Shown here piece after piece: positions 1 to 7,292 of a stretch of 8,246 bases of DNA. The stretch is from UBA3071 sp965369635. GTDB lineage: Bacteria > Chloroflexota > Anaerolineae > UBA3071. Made by a program: the position numbers and the translations under genes. Where the stretch lies: contig CBDURC010000141.1 of the NCBI GenBank assembly GCA_965369635.1, forward strand, positions 1-8,246. The letters are read 5' to 3'. How positions within the stretch are numbered: position 1 is the first letter of the stretch; the number at the start of each line of letters is the position of its first letter. The notes under the pieces are model-generated. The model did no database searches. It was given only the letters and a program-made list of their open reading frames with translations, and was not told the origin of the DNA.

Positions 1-1
1 A

Positions 2-487
2 CCGGGCGACTACGTCTTCAGCCCCAAGGATCAGGGCAGTGACGACGGCAAAGATAGCGATGCTGACCCCGCTAGCGGACGAACGGCCACGACCACGCTG
101 AGCGCGGGCGAGAACGATGTGAGCTGGGATGCCGGCCTGTACAAGCTCACGGCCATCGGCGATCTGGTGTGGCTCGACGAGGACGCCGACGGCGTGCAAG
201 ACCCTGACGAAAAAGGCTTGCCGGGCGTGGCCGTCAAGCTATACAGTGATACGGGAACCCTCATCACCTCAACCACCACTATCACCGACGGGTTCTACAG
301 CTTCACCGGCCTTGCGCCAGGCGGCTACCAGGTGCAGTTCGTGCCGCCAACCGGCTATCTGTTCAGCCCACAGGACGCGGTCATCACTGATACCATTGAC
401 AGCGACGCCAATACCACCACCGGCAAGACCGCCATCATCACGCTGGCGGGGGGCGTGCCTGAACCACGTTGGGACGCGGGCCTCTAC
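2..487 (+). repeat. Tandem SdrD_B-like (Cna_B-fold) repeats
   Basis: Two copies lie in the giant CDS. The first is cut by the window edge (2-142) and the second is complete (about 149-487). The segment from Tyr at 11 to WDAGLY at 125-142 aligns without gaps to Tyr at 356 to WDAGLY at 470-487, an offset of exactly 345 bp (115 codons). I count 22 identities in 44 residues. The second copy has the family hallmark WLDEDADGVQDPDEKGLPGV (170-229), an Asp-rich loop known in staphylococcal SdrD B repeats to bind calcium, then a G(F)YSF and GGYQV core. Such repeats act as rigid stalks in surface proteins. More copies probably lie upstream. Confidence 0.85.
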
Positions 488-3400
488 CAACTGGCCGTGC
501 AATTTCAGGACGATAGCCTGATCGTCAATGAGGGTGCAGGCACGGCAACCTTGACCGTCACCCTTTCTGGCCCGTCCAGCGTCGCCGTCACGGTGGAGTA
601 CACCACCACCCAGTACGGATCGGCCATGGCCGGCAGCGACTACACCTCGACCAGCGGCACGCTCACCTTCACTCCTGGTCAGACCAGTCGGACGATTTCC
701 GTGTCCATTGTTGATGACAGCATCTACGAAGAGACGGACGAGACGGTGCTGATGGCACTGCTCAATCCCACCAACGCCGGACTGGGTGCGACCGCCAATG
801 CCACCGTGCTCATCGTGGACAATGATCCCTGGCCTGGACAGCGGTTCGTGGATCCTTGCGGAACAGCCACGCCCATGCCCTCACCCACGCCCACCAGGCC
901 TGGGCCGACGCCTTCTTCACACGTCTATCTGCCCATCATCCTGAAGGGCTTCTCCTCATCATCCGCGCCCCAGCCCACGGCGACGCCTACGCCCATTTCA
1001 ACGGGGCAGGGCACGTGTGACGGTCGCCAACTGATGTGGGCGCAGGAAGACCCCTTCGGTTCGCGTCGCGTGCTGCTGCGCTGGCGTCTGGGCAGCACCG
1101 ACAGCCAGGCAATCCCCACTACCGCCTTCGACGTGCACCGCCGGGAGAGCGGTGCTTCGAGTTGGACGCGGATCGCCGAAACCCACTTCGCCGAGGAGCC
1201 CGGCGAGATGGAAGATATCCTGGGGCCAGCATTGATCGAGCAGCTTAACACCGACTTGCAGGATCACAATCCAGAATATCCCACGCGAAACCTCACGATT
1301 GACGAGATCTACCGGATCCTGCAAGAAAATGAGATCCGCGCCAGCATGCTGGCCGACAACTACTACCGGGTGGGCCTCGCCATCGGACAGGTGTACCTGG
1401 ACACCAACGCGCCGCCCGGCGTTGACCTGGAATACCGCGTGCTACCATCCGGTGCAACCTGGCCTGTCTTCGGCCCGGTAACCATCTCACCATCGGCCAC
1501 CATTCCCGCGCCGCAGAACCTGCGGGAGAGCGAGATGTTCGACGGCCCGGCTCAACTAGGCGTGCCCGACAGCACGCGCCCGTATACGGCTAGCGAACGC
1601 TACGATTGGGACCTGTACCAGTCGGAGCGGCGCGTTCATGGTCGCGTTTTCCTGATCTGGGACCCGCCCGGGACCGGCCAGGTCAGCCTGCCGTCTTACT
1701 ACATCAGTGGCTACAACGTCTACCGCAAGGGGCCGGCGACGGGCGATGATTGGCAGAAGGCCAATCCCTATCGCACTCCGGGCGATCCCAGCAGCGGCTA
1801 TCGCTTGATCCGCGCCGGCAACCCCCACGACCTGGAAGACTCGGACGGCGAGGCCTTCTTCGAGGACGACCTGAAGACCATCTTCGCTGGCAGAGAACCG
1901 TTATCGGTTTACACCAACTGGTCCTACAAGGTGTGTCCGGTGGATCTGCTGGGCAACGAGGCGAGTTGCGCCGAGCTCCACAACGTGCCGGTGCGCGAAC
2001 TGGACGGACCGACGCCGGCCAATGACATCTCAATCACCACAGCGTCCGATCACAGCGTGCTCACTGTGACCGTGACCTATAGCGACGTCACCGAGATCAG
2101 CACGCCGGTCCGCTTCTTCCTTATGCGTAGCATAACAGTCACAGCGCCGACCTCAGGGTGGGTCGACATCACGACGAGTGGCGTCTTGAAGCACTCGGTC
2201 GCGCCAACGATTACCCTGACATTTACCGAAACAGATCAGTCGCTGGTGCGAGGCCAGGTGTACTGGTACTGGGTGCAGGTGCGCGACAACGCCGGTAACT
2301 GGTCGGCACCGAGCGCGCCGGTGAAAGGTGCACTTTACCCTCGCACGCCACCGACGCTCAACGCCATCCCGCAAGACCCCAATTGCGTCAACAACTCGCT
2401 ACCGCTGACCGTGCGCGTGGACCCAGAGGTCAAGCAGATCATCGTCTATCGCTCCTTCACGCCCAACGACCCCGATAGTTACCAGTTGATCCAGCGCATC
2501 AAGGTCGAGAACGGGCAGGCGGTGTTCGATGAGACCTACGAGCCACCCTACCCGGCCATCGCCTACTACAAGCTGGAAGCGCTGGACGGTTACGGCAACG
2601 TCAGCAGCCAGCAGCCCTACTGCGCGGGACTCAACCCGGGCAACCGCCCTGACCCACCGGCAGTGGATATCCCCTCGCTGCCCGAACCCGATCCAGAGAC
2701 CAACCTGGTGGATGTGCAGATGCAGTTCAGCGGCCCGAAAGGTGGCCTCAGCTACCGCAAGGTGACGGTAACGCACGTGTCGTACGATCCAGTGAGCCCG
2801 ACGGTCATCACGGTCACGCCAACAGTGGACGTAACCCAGACGAGCACCAAAATCAAGGAAGGTGAGACGGCCAAGGTCGAGGTCTCGAACAGCAACGTCA
2901 ACGGCGACAGCCCGCCCGTGACCAACTGGGTGCGCAAGGTCAACGACTTCCTAGAGACCAACCGGCAGATGACCGATCTGGGCCAGCCGGTCGCCGTCGA
3001 ATGGGTGGCGACTTCGACCCCGCCATCATCAGCTCGCGTTTACCTGCATGGCCCACCAGAACCACGCGTCAGCCCCTATGTGGCCCTCTTCCGCCGCACG
3101 CCGACCAGCAACTGGCTGCAGGTCACGCCGGTTCAAGAACTCTATCAGACCTATGCGCCGTACTATGATCCCGAGACAGGCCGGAGGCACCACGCTTGGG
3201 TTATCACCGATACAATGGACCTCAGCAATCAGGCGTACCACTACATGGCGCTGGCCTTCAGCCCACTCTCTTTCGAGGTGATGGGCTACTGGCGGCCGAT
3301 CACGCTGCCGGCCTACACCACCGGACCGGACTACATCCGCCTGGACAATCCTCTGGCCCCACCGCCCGACTATCCCACCGGCCCTGGGTGCGACAGCTAC

Positions 3401-6400
3401 AACCTGCGGGATCCCAGCTACTATGGCCCTGCCGGGGAGGGGTGGTGGAACAGCCCGGGCGACCACATCAAGCTGCGCAACGGCTGGTATATCGTCGTGG
3501 ATAAGTTCCGCGATTACGACGGCAACTGTGACGGTCTCGACCTGTCGCGCGATCAGCTCTTTGGCAGCGGTTGGCTGTACGCCGGTGAAGCCAGTAGTTG
3601 GGCGATAGACTTCATCAACATCACTGCCGACCCCACGACCGGTGGCCACCTGGGTGGGCGCATTGTGGCTACTCTGAATTACACGCCGCCGGTCTCCCGT
3701 CAGCTCAGCGCTTACTGGCAGCGCATCGAGTTTTATCCTAATCAGGTCGGGGCCGAGGTCACCCTGAGCCTGCCAGCCAATGTGAAGGTCGTGGACCCAA
3801 CCGCCAGGGAACGCAGCCACCGGATCTTTGGGGTCTTTCTCAAGGCCATGCCCAATTTCAGTTTTGACCCTCGCACAATCGCAACTGCCAGCCGTCTGCT
3901 TTGGCTAATCGACGAGAACCTGCCGTGGTATCTCATGGCAGATTCCATCCTCTTCGACGATGACGACGTGCGCCTGCGCGGCGCGATGCACACCGAGGAC
4001 CGCCTGGACTACGCACCCGTGACGGCGTCGACGGCCGACGGGCTGCCTCTGCCGGATAACAACCTGGGGTTCTTGCGAGAGACGTACGCCAGCAGCGACG
4101 TTCGCGTCACGAAAGACGGACTGCAGGGAACCTTCACCAGCAATCCGGCGGGCAGACTGGACTACCGCACCAGCCTGCCGGCGGCCGTGGAAGTCAGCGC
4201 TAGTGGGGCCACCGTGCAGGTGGTCAACAGCCAGATTCAGCTTGGCACGCTGCACAACGCCAGCCTGAGCCTGGCCTACTACACCGTCGGCACGGACATA
4301 AGTTTCATGTTCAGACTGGACAAGCTGATGCGCGCGGGTTACCGCTCCGAACTTCCCGAGCCGCACACGTTGCAGATGCAGCCGGCCAACAACCAGGTCA
4401 CGATCCTCCCCGGTGGCCTGTTGTCCAGTACCGTGCAGATTGACCCGCCCTCGTCGATCTCTTGGACCGGCTCATACACCGTGCCGACGAACCGACCTGG
4501 CGTATACCTCACCTTCTACGCCGCAGCGACCTCCTTCTCGGAGAGTGGCACCGAAATCGGCTGGTCTCGCCAGGCGACCACCGCCCCCGCACCGGCCGAA
4601 AACGCCTGGCGCAAGCTTCCCAGCCCGATCCAGAACAGCCAGCTCGATCCGGGTGTGAACATGAACGCTGTCGGCAGCAGCGCTGAATGTGGTTGCTACC
4701 GGCCCGACGACTTCAACGATGTGGACCTGGACCTCTACGTGCGCCGCGGTGGCGTGAGTGGGAACTACCGCATCAACGCCCAGAGCTACGGCGAAATCCG
4801 CGACGAGAACGGCTATCTGGTCACCATCAAGAAGTACAACCTGCTGTTCGCAGACAACGCGGTTGTGCCTCCCACTGAGGCGGCGATGGACCTGCGCCTG
4901 CCCTATCCCAGCGAGGTGGTGGTGCCGCTCAAGATAACCCGCTTCGCCGCCAGCGGCTGCCCGGCCGGCTGCGAGGTGCTGACCGAAGATAAGCTGCGCC
5001 ACAAGTATTGGAGGTTCGATGAGAAGCCAACCCGTGCCTACTTCGTGCCCATTGGCCAGACTTCGTACAGCAGCCAGCAGCCGGATGTTTCGAAGCTGCC
5101 CAAGGCGGTGTTGACGCTGGTCGGCACAGCGACGATCAATGGGTTGGGCAAGAAGACCGCGAACATCGCCGAGACGGACGATCCGGTCGAGATACCGGTG
5201 TACAGCCAGTGGATGCCCGACGGCGACTATGGCGACATCAAGCCCTATCCAGCGGGCAGCAGTCCCGACAACCTGCCCGACTACTTCCGGGTGAGCGGCG
5301 TGCCCTATGCGCTGCGAGATGTGAAGCTGAGTCACTACTACAGTAAATTGGGAGACGCCAGCAGCCTGCCCGACACCCTGGGCCTGGAATTGGACGATAC
5401 GATGATCGCGCTACCACAGGATCTTCTGGATGCCAACGACAAGTTGACGCCCCAGTCGCTCAAGAACTGCGCCGACGAGAAGAACAAGAAGAGTGAGGGC
5501 TGTGGTTTCGTGCTGGTGGATGGCAATGGCGCCGTGGAGTACTTCGGCGAGATCGGGGAAGCGAGTGGCGGTACTGCCCCCGAGTTCCAGGGCGACGAGC
5601 CTCAGGGCCAGTGGCCGGTGGCGACGGCCAGCCCCACCGGCAAGCCAGCACAGGCCACGGCGGAGAAGCCGCAACTGTCCTGGAACTACCCCCTGGTCAA
5701 CGACTATCTGGATTTCGACATCCCGGTCAAATTCCTGGCCAATAGCGCTGGCGGCGCCCTGGCCGGTGTTTACCGCGATCTGCCGCTATTACCCGGCGCT
5801 GAGGTGCTGAAGACCGACGCAGCGATTGTAGCCACAGTCAGATTCGACACGAAGAAGGGCTTCGAGGGCGACGTCGGCATCTTCCTGGGCTACACGGCCA
5901 GCCAGGCCGCCTTCCGGGCGTTGGCCATGAACCGACCCAAGGATGATGAACCGGGCGTCAAGGACTACACTAAGTGGGACGATGTCGAGGCCGATATCGG
6001 TGCGTGGGCCGAAAAGTTCGGTTACACGATCAAGAGCGGTGACAAGGACGATCCCGTTGACCTGGCCAAGTTGCTGTGGACAAGCCCGAAGGGTTGGTAT
6101 ACCAGTACCAGAAGCTACATAGACACGTTCGACGTGCTCAAGCCGACTGTGCAGGGTCTGAAGGGCAAGGAAGCCTACGGCATCACCGGCATTCAGTCGG
6201 GCCACGTGCTGAACGAGGCCGGCACCACGCTCAGCACCGGCATGGGACAGGTGGTCCTCGTCTTCGCCGGCGGTGACGTCCGGTTGGACAGCATCAAGTT
6301 CGGAGCGATGATTGATGTCCAAACCGGCAGCAAAAAGAGCAGCAGCAATTCCAAGTCCAACGACAAGCTGCTGCATGCCGACTGGCTGGGCCTGGAGATC

Positions 6401-7261
6401 AACCGCGATGGCGAGATCCTGATCGAGGCCAACAACGTCAGCACGTCGCTGACCGGCGACTACGACATCCACGCCGACATCATCCTCCTCATCGGCACAA
6501 AGAAAGATTTCGAACGCATTGAGGGTGGCATCACCATCGCCGATCTGGACCTGTCGCAGGTGAAGTTCAAGAACCTGGGTGCGGTGTTCGGCGCGGGGCA
6601 ATACAACAAGCAGCCGCTCTTCTACCTGGGTCTGAAGGGCGAGGGCGATTTCTCCGGCTACAAGGTGGGCGGCGCCCTGCTCTTCGGCCTCATCAACCCA
6701 GACAGCCAGGTGCTGAAGAAGGCGGGATTCGCCCACCTGCTGGCCAAGATCGGCGGCGATAGCTCCAAGAGCAAGAGCCCGGCACCGCAGGGCACCTTTG
6801 CTGGCGTCTACGTGGCGGTCTACGGCGACTTCCCCATCTACGGCAAGAGCTGCATCGCCGAGGTGAAAGCCAGCGCCGAACTGCGCGGCTGGTACTTCAC
6901 GCCGACGACGGGCGGCACGCCCATCTACGGCGGCTACCTGCGCGGCAGCGTCTACGGCACAGCGCTGTGCCTCGTCAGCGCCCGCGGCGAGCTGACGCTG
7001 ATCATCGAGCAATTGCGCCAGGGCGGCACGAGCGACAGTGGTCGCACCTGCACAGCCAAGAGCTGCACGGCCTTCAGCGGCGAGTTCTGGGCTGCCATCG
7101 GCATCGGCTTCTGCGAGCCAGACACCTGGACGCCGTGGAAGAAGCGCTGGTGGAACGATGACTGGTGTTACAACATGGGCTTGCAGGCCCAGGTCACCTA
7201 CATCAATCCACAGGACGACAAGGGCGACTGGGATGCCAGCTTCAAGGTGGAGGCGGAGTAG
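2..7261 (+). CDS. Giant modular secreted/cell-surface protein (5' end outside window)
   Basis: The frame is open from the left edge (first full codon at 2) to TAG at 7259-7261, giving 2419 visible codons. A GTG at 119 lies inside an SdrD_B-type repeat and is not the start. Domains by visible residue: 1-47 end of an SdrD_B-like repeat; 50-162 a full SdrD_B-like repeat with the Asp-rich Ca-binding-type loop DEDADGVQDPDE; 166-275 Calx-beta; about 290-333 Pro/Thr linkers around HVYLPIILKG; 343-883 FN3-like modules, the first with a helical insert; about 884-1113 a further beta-rich block; about 1114-1853 and 1899-2419 long beta-rich regions I do not recognise, separated by a Gly/Ala/Pro linker (1854-1892). 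All recognisable modules are adhesive, structural or Ca-binding, so a surface or secreted role is inferred; no catalytic motif was seen. The gene probably once continued into the frame at 7262-7940. Gene identity and exact function are unknown. Confidence 0.93.
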   Translation, partial: PGDYVFSPKDQGSDDGKDSDADPASGRTATTTLSAGENDVSWDAGLYKLTAIGDLVWLDEDADGVQDPDEKGLPGVAVKLYSDTGTLITSTTTITDGFYSFTGLAPGGYQVQFVPPTGYLFSPQDAVITDTIDSDANTTTGKTAIITLAGGVPEPRWDAGLYQLAVQFQDDSLIVNEGAGTATLTVTLSGPSSVAVTVEYTTTQYGSAMAGSDYTSTSGTLTFTPGQTSRTISVSIVDDSIYEETDETVLMALLNPTNAGLGATANATVLIVDNDPWPGQRFVDPCGTATPMPSPTPTRPGPTPSSHVYLPIILKGFSSSSAPQPTATPTPISTGQGTCDGRQLMWAQEDPFGSRRVLLRWRLGSTDSQAIPTTAFDVHRRESGASSWTRIAETHFAEEPGEMEDILGPALIEQLNTDLQDHNPEYPTRNLTIDEIYRILQENEIRASMLADNYYRVGLAIGQVYLDTNAPPGVDLEYRVLPSGATWPVFGPVTISPSATIPAPQNLRESEMFDGPAQLGVPDSTRPYTASERYDWDLYQSERRVHGRVFLIWDPPGTGQVSLPSYYISGYNVYRKGPATGDDWQKANPYRTPGDPSSGYRLIRAGNPHDLEDSDGEAFFEDDLKTIFAGREPLSVYTNWSYKVCPVDLLGNEASCAELHNVPVRELDGPTPANDISITTASDHSVLTVTVTYSDVTEISTPVRFFLMRSITVTAPTSGWVDITTSGVLKHSVAPTITLTFTETDQSLVRGQVYWYWVQVRDNAGNWSAPSAPVKGALYPRTPPTLNAIPQDPNCVNNSLPLTVRVDPEVKQIIVYRSFTPNDPDSYQLIQRIKVENGQAVFDETYEPPYPAIAYYKLEALDGYGNVSSQQPYCAGLNPGNRPDPPAVDIPSLPEPDPETNLVDVQMQFSGPKGGLSYRKVTVTHVSYDPVSPTVITVTPTVDVTQTSTKIKEGETAKVEVSNSNVNGDSPPVTNWVRKVNDFLETNRQMTDLGQPVAVEWVATSTPPSSARVYLHGPPEPRVSPYVALFRRTPTSNWLQVTPVQELYQTYAPYYDPETGRRHHAWVITDTMDLSNQAYHYMALAFSPLSFEVMGYWRPITLPAYTTGPDYIRLDNPLAPPPDYPTGPGCDSYNLRDPSYYGPAGEGWWNSPGDHIKLRNGWYIVVDKFRDYDGNCDGLDLSRDQLFGSGWLYAGEASSWAIDFINITADPTTGGHLGGRIVATLNYTPPVSRQLSAYWQRIEFYPNQVGAEVTLSLPANVKVVDPTARERSHRIFGVFLKAMPNFSFDPRTIATASRLLWLIDENLPWYLMADSILFDDDDVRLRGAMHTEDRLDYAPVTASTADGLPLPDNNLGFLRETYASSDVRVTKDGLQGTFTSNPAGRLDYRTSLPAAVEVSASGATVQVVNSQIQLGTLHNASLSLAYYTVGTDISFMFRLDKLMRAGYRSELPEPHTLQMQPANNQVTILPGGLLSSTVQIDPPSSISWTGSYTVPTNRPGVYLTFYAAATSFSESGTEIGWSRQATTAPAPAENAWRKLPSPIQNSQLDPGVNMNAVGSSAECGCYRPDDFNDVDLDLYVRRGGVSGNYRINAQSYGEIRDENGYLVTIKKYNLLFADNAVVPPTEAAMDLRLPYPSEVVVPLKITRFAASGCPAGCEVLTEDKLRHKYWRFDEKPTRAYFVPIGQTSYSSQQPDVSKLPKAVLTLVGTATINGLGKKTANIAETDDPVEIPVYSQWMPDGDYGDIKPYPAGSSPDNLPDYFRVSGVPYALRDVKLSHYYSKLGDASSLPDTLGLELDDTMIALPQDLLDANDKLTPQSLKNCADEKNKKSEGCGFVLVDGNGAVEYFGEIGEASGGTAPEFQGDEPQGQWPVATASPTGKPAQATAEKPQLSWNYPLVNDYLDFDIPVKFLANSAGGALAGVYRDLPLLPGAEVLKTDAAIVATVRFDTKKGFEGDVGIFLGYTASQAAFRALAMNRPKDDEPGVKDYTKWDDVEADIGAWAEKFGYTIKSGDKDDPVDLAKLLWTSPKGWYTSTRSYIDTFDVLKPTVQGLKGKEAYGITGIQSGHVLNEAGTTLSTGMGQVVLVFAGGDVRLDSIKFGAMIDVQTGSKKSSSNSKSNDKLLHADWLGLEINRDGEILIEANNVSTSLTGDYDIHADIILLIGTKKDFERIEGGITIADLDLSQVKFKNLGAVFGAGQYNKQPLFYLGLKGEGDFSGYKVGGALLFGLINPDSQVLKKAGFAHLLAKIGGDSSKSKSPAPQGTFAGVYVAVYGDFPIYGKSCIAEVKASAELRGWYFTPTTGGTPIYGGYLRGSVYGTALCLVSARGELTLIIEQLRQGGTSDSGRTCTAKSCTAFSGEFWAAIGIGFCEPDTWTPWKKRWWNDDWCYNMGLQAQVTYINPQDDKGDWDASFKVEAE
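497..826 (+). other. Calx-beta domain within the giant CDS
   Basis: The translation reads VQFQDDSLIVNEGAG, then TVTLSGPSS, a GSDYTSTSGTLTFTPGQ segment, ISVSIVDDSIYEETDETVL, and closes with VLIVDND. This is the standard order of Calx-beta motifs: N/DE-G near the first strand, a GxDY..tsGtltF.pG core, the acidic DD..E..E turn, and a terminal I.DND. About 110 residues is normal for the family. Calx-beta modules bind Ca2+ through the acidic residues seen here and are common in large bacterial adhesins. It follows the SdrD_B stalk directly, with almost no linker. Confidence 0.9.
869..999 (+). other. Pro/Thr-rich linkers flanking an internal HVYLPIILKG motif
   Basis: Two low-complexity segments, TPMPSPTPTRPGPTPSS (869-919) and APQPTATPTPIS (about 964-999), flank HVYLPIILKG (920-949). 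A Pro/Thr spacer followed by a YLPxxxK/R motif is a recurring feature of secreted Chloroflexota proteins, usually at the extreme C-terminus. Here it sits in the middle of the polypeptide, with more than 2000 residues after it. The function is not established: it could be an anchoring or sorting element retained after a gene fusion, or simply a linker between stalk and body. Confidence 0.7.
1028..2650 (+). other. Array of about four FN3-like modules in the giant CDS
   Basis: Four beta-sandwich modules can be traced. Approximate limits are 1028-1507, 1508-2014, 2015-2344 and 2357-2650. FN3-like cues are VLLRW, VFLIWDPP followed by YYISGYNVYRKG, VYWYWVQVRDNAGNWS and IAYYKLEALDGYGNVS. The last two are the usual YxxxVxAxDxxGNxS end of an FN3 module. 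The first module carries an acidic helical insert at 1190-1366, and the second a long hydrophilic insert around 1740-1890. No catalytic residues were seen; a spacer or ligand-binding role is inferred. Borders are by eye and uncertain. Confidence 0.6.
5696..7258 (+). other. Unrecognised beta-rich C-terminal region with Cys/Trp-rich end
   Basis: After a flexible linker at 5561-5677, about 520 residues alternate short hydrophobic beta strands with Gly/Asp turns, for example GQVVLVFAGGDVRLDSIKFG and VGGALLFGLINPDSQVLKKAGF. Two Ser/Lys-rich loops (6326-6367 and 6752-6787) interrupt it. The end holds six cysteines (codons at 6851, 6968, 7049, 7064, 7112, 7166) and a tryptophan-rich stretch containing GFCEPDTWTPWKKRWWNDDW. 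The even cysteine number fits disulfides in an exported protein. I do not recognise a named family. An extended beta structure such as a solenoid or layered sheet is an inference from the strand pattern only. Confidence 0.5.
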
Positions 7262-7292
7262 TTCTCTCGGACGAACCACCGGCACGGCTGAA

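Noticed and set aside
119..121. GTG as the start of the giant gene
   Set aside because: The frame is open to the left edge, and the residues before it complete an SdrD_B-like repeat that aligns with the next copy at an exact 115-codon offset, so coding clearly begins outside the window.
3029..3820. Antisense frame of 263 codons
   Set aside because: A shadow of the + strand CDS with no recognisable domain or ribosome binding site.
4472..5335. Antisense frame of 287 codons
   Set aside because: Compositionally biased (Ala, His, Arg, Val, Gly) and fully covered by the + strand gene. No start signals or motifs seen.
7240..7262. Programmed ribosomal frameshift at the TAG
   Set aside because: No X-XXY-YYZ slippery heptamer or release-factor-2-like CTT-TGA context is present. 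A mutation or sequence error is simpler.
5789..7285. Antisense frame of 498 codons
   Set aside because: It lies opposite the strongest part of the giant CDS. Its translation is Ala/Val/Leu/Asp/Arg-rich with no domain, as expected for an antisense shadow in high-GC DNA with regular codon bias.
7038..7292. N-terminal extension of the FN3/Ig frame upstream of 7293
   Set aside because: Up to about 7258 this frame overlaps the real coding frame and reads as low-complexity Ala/Ser/Arg/Pro sequence. Only the part after the TAG looks like protein.
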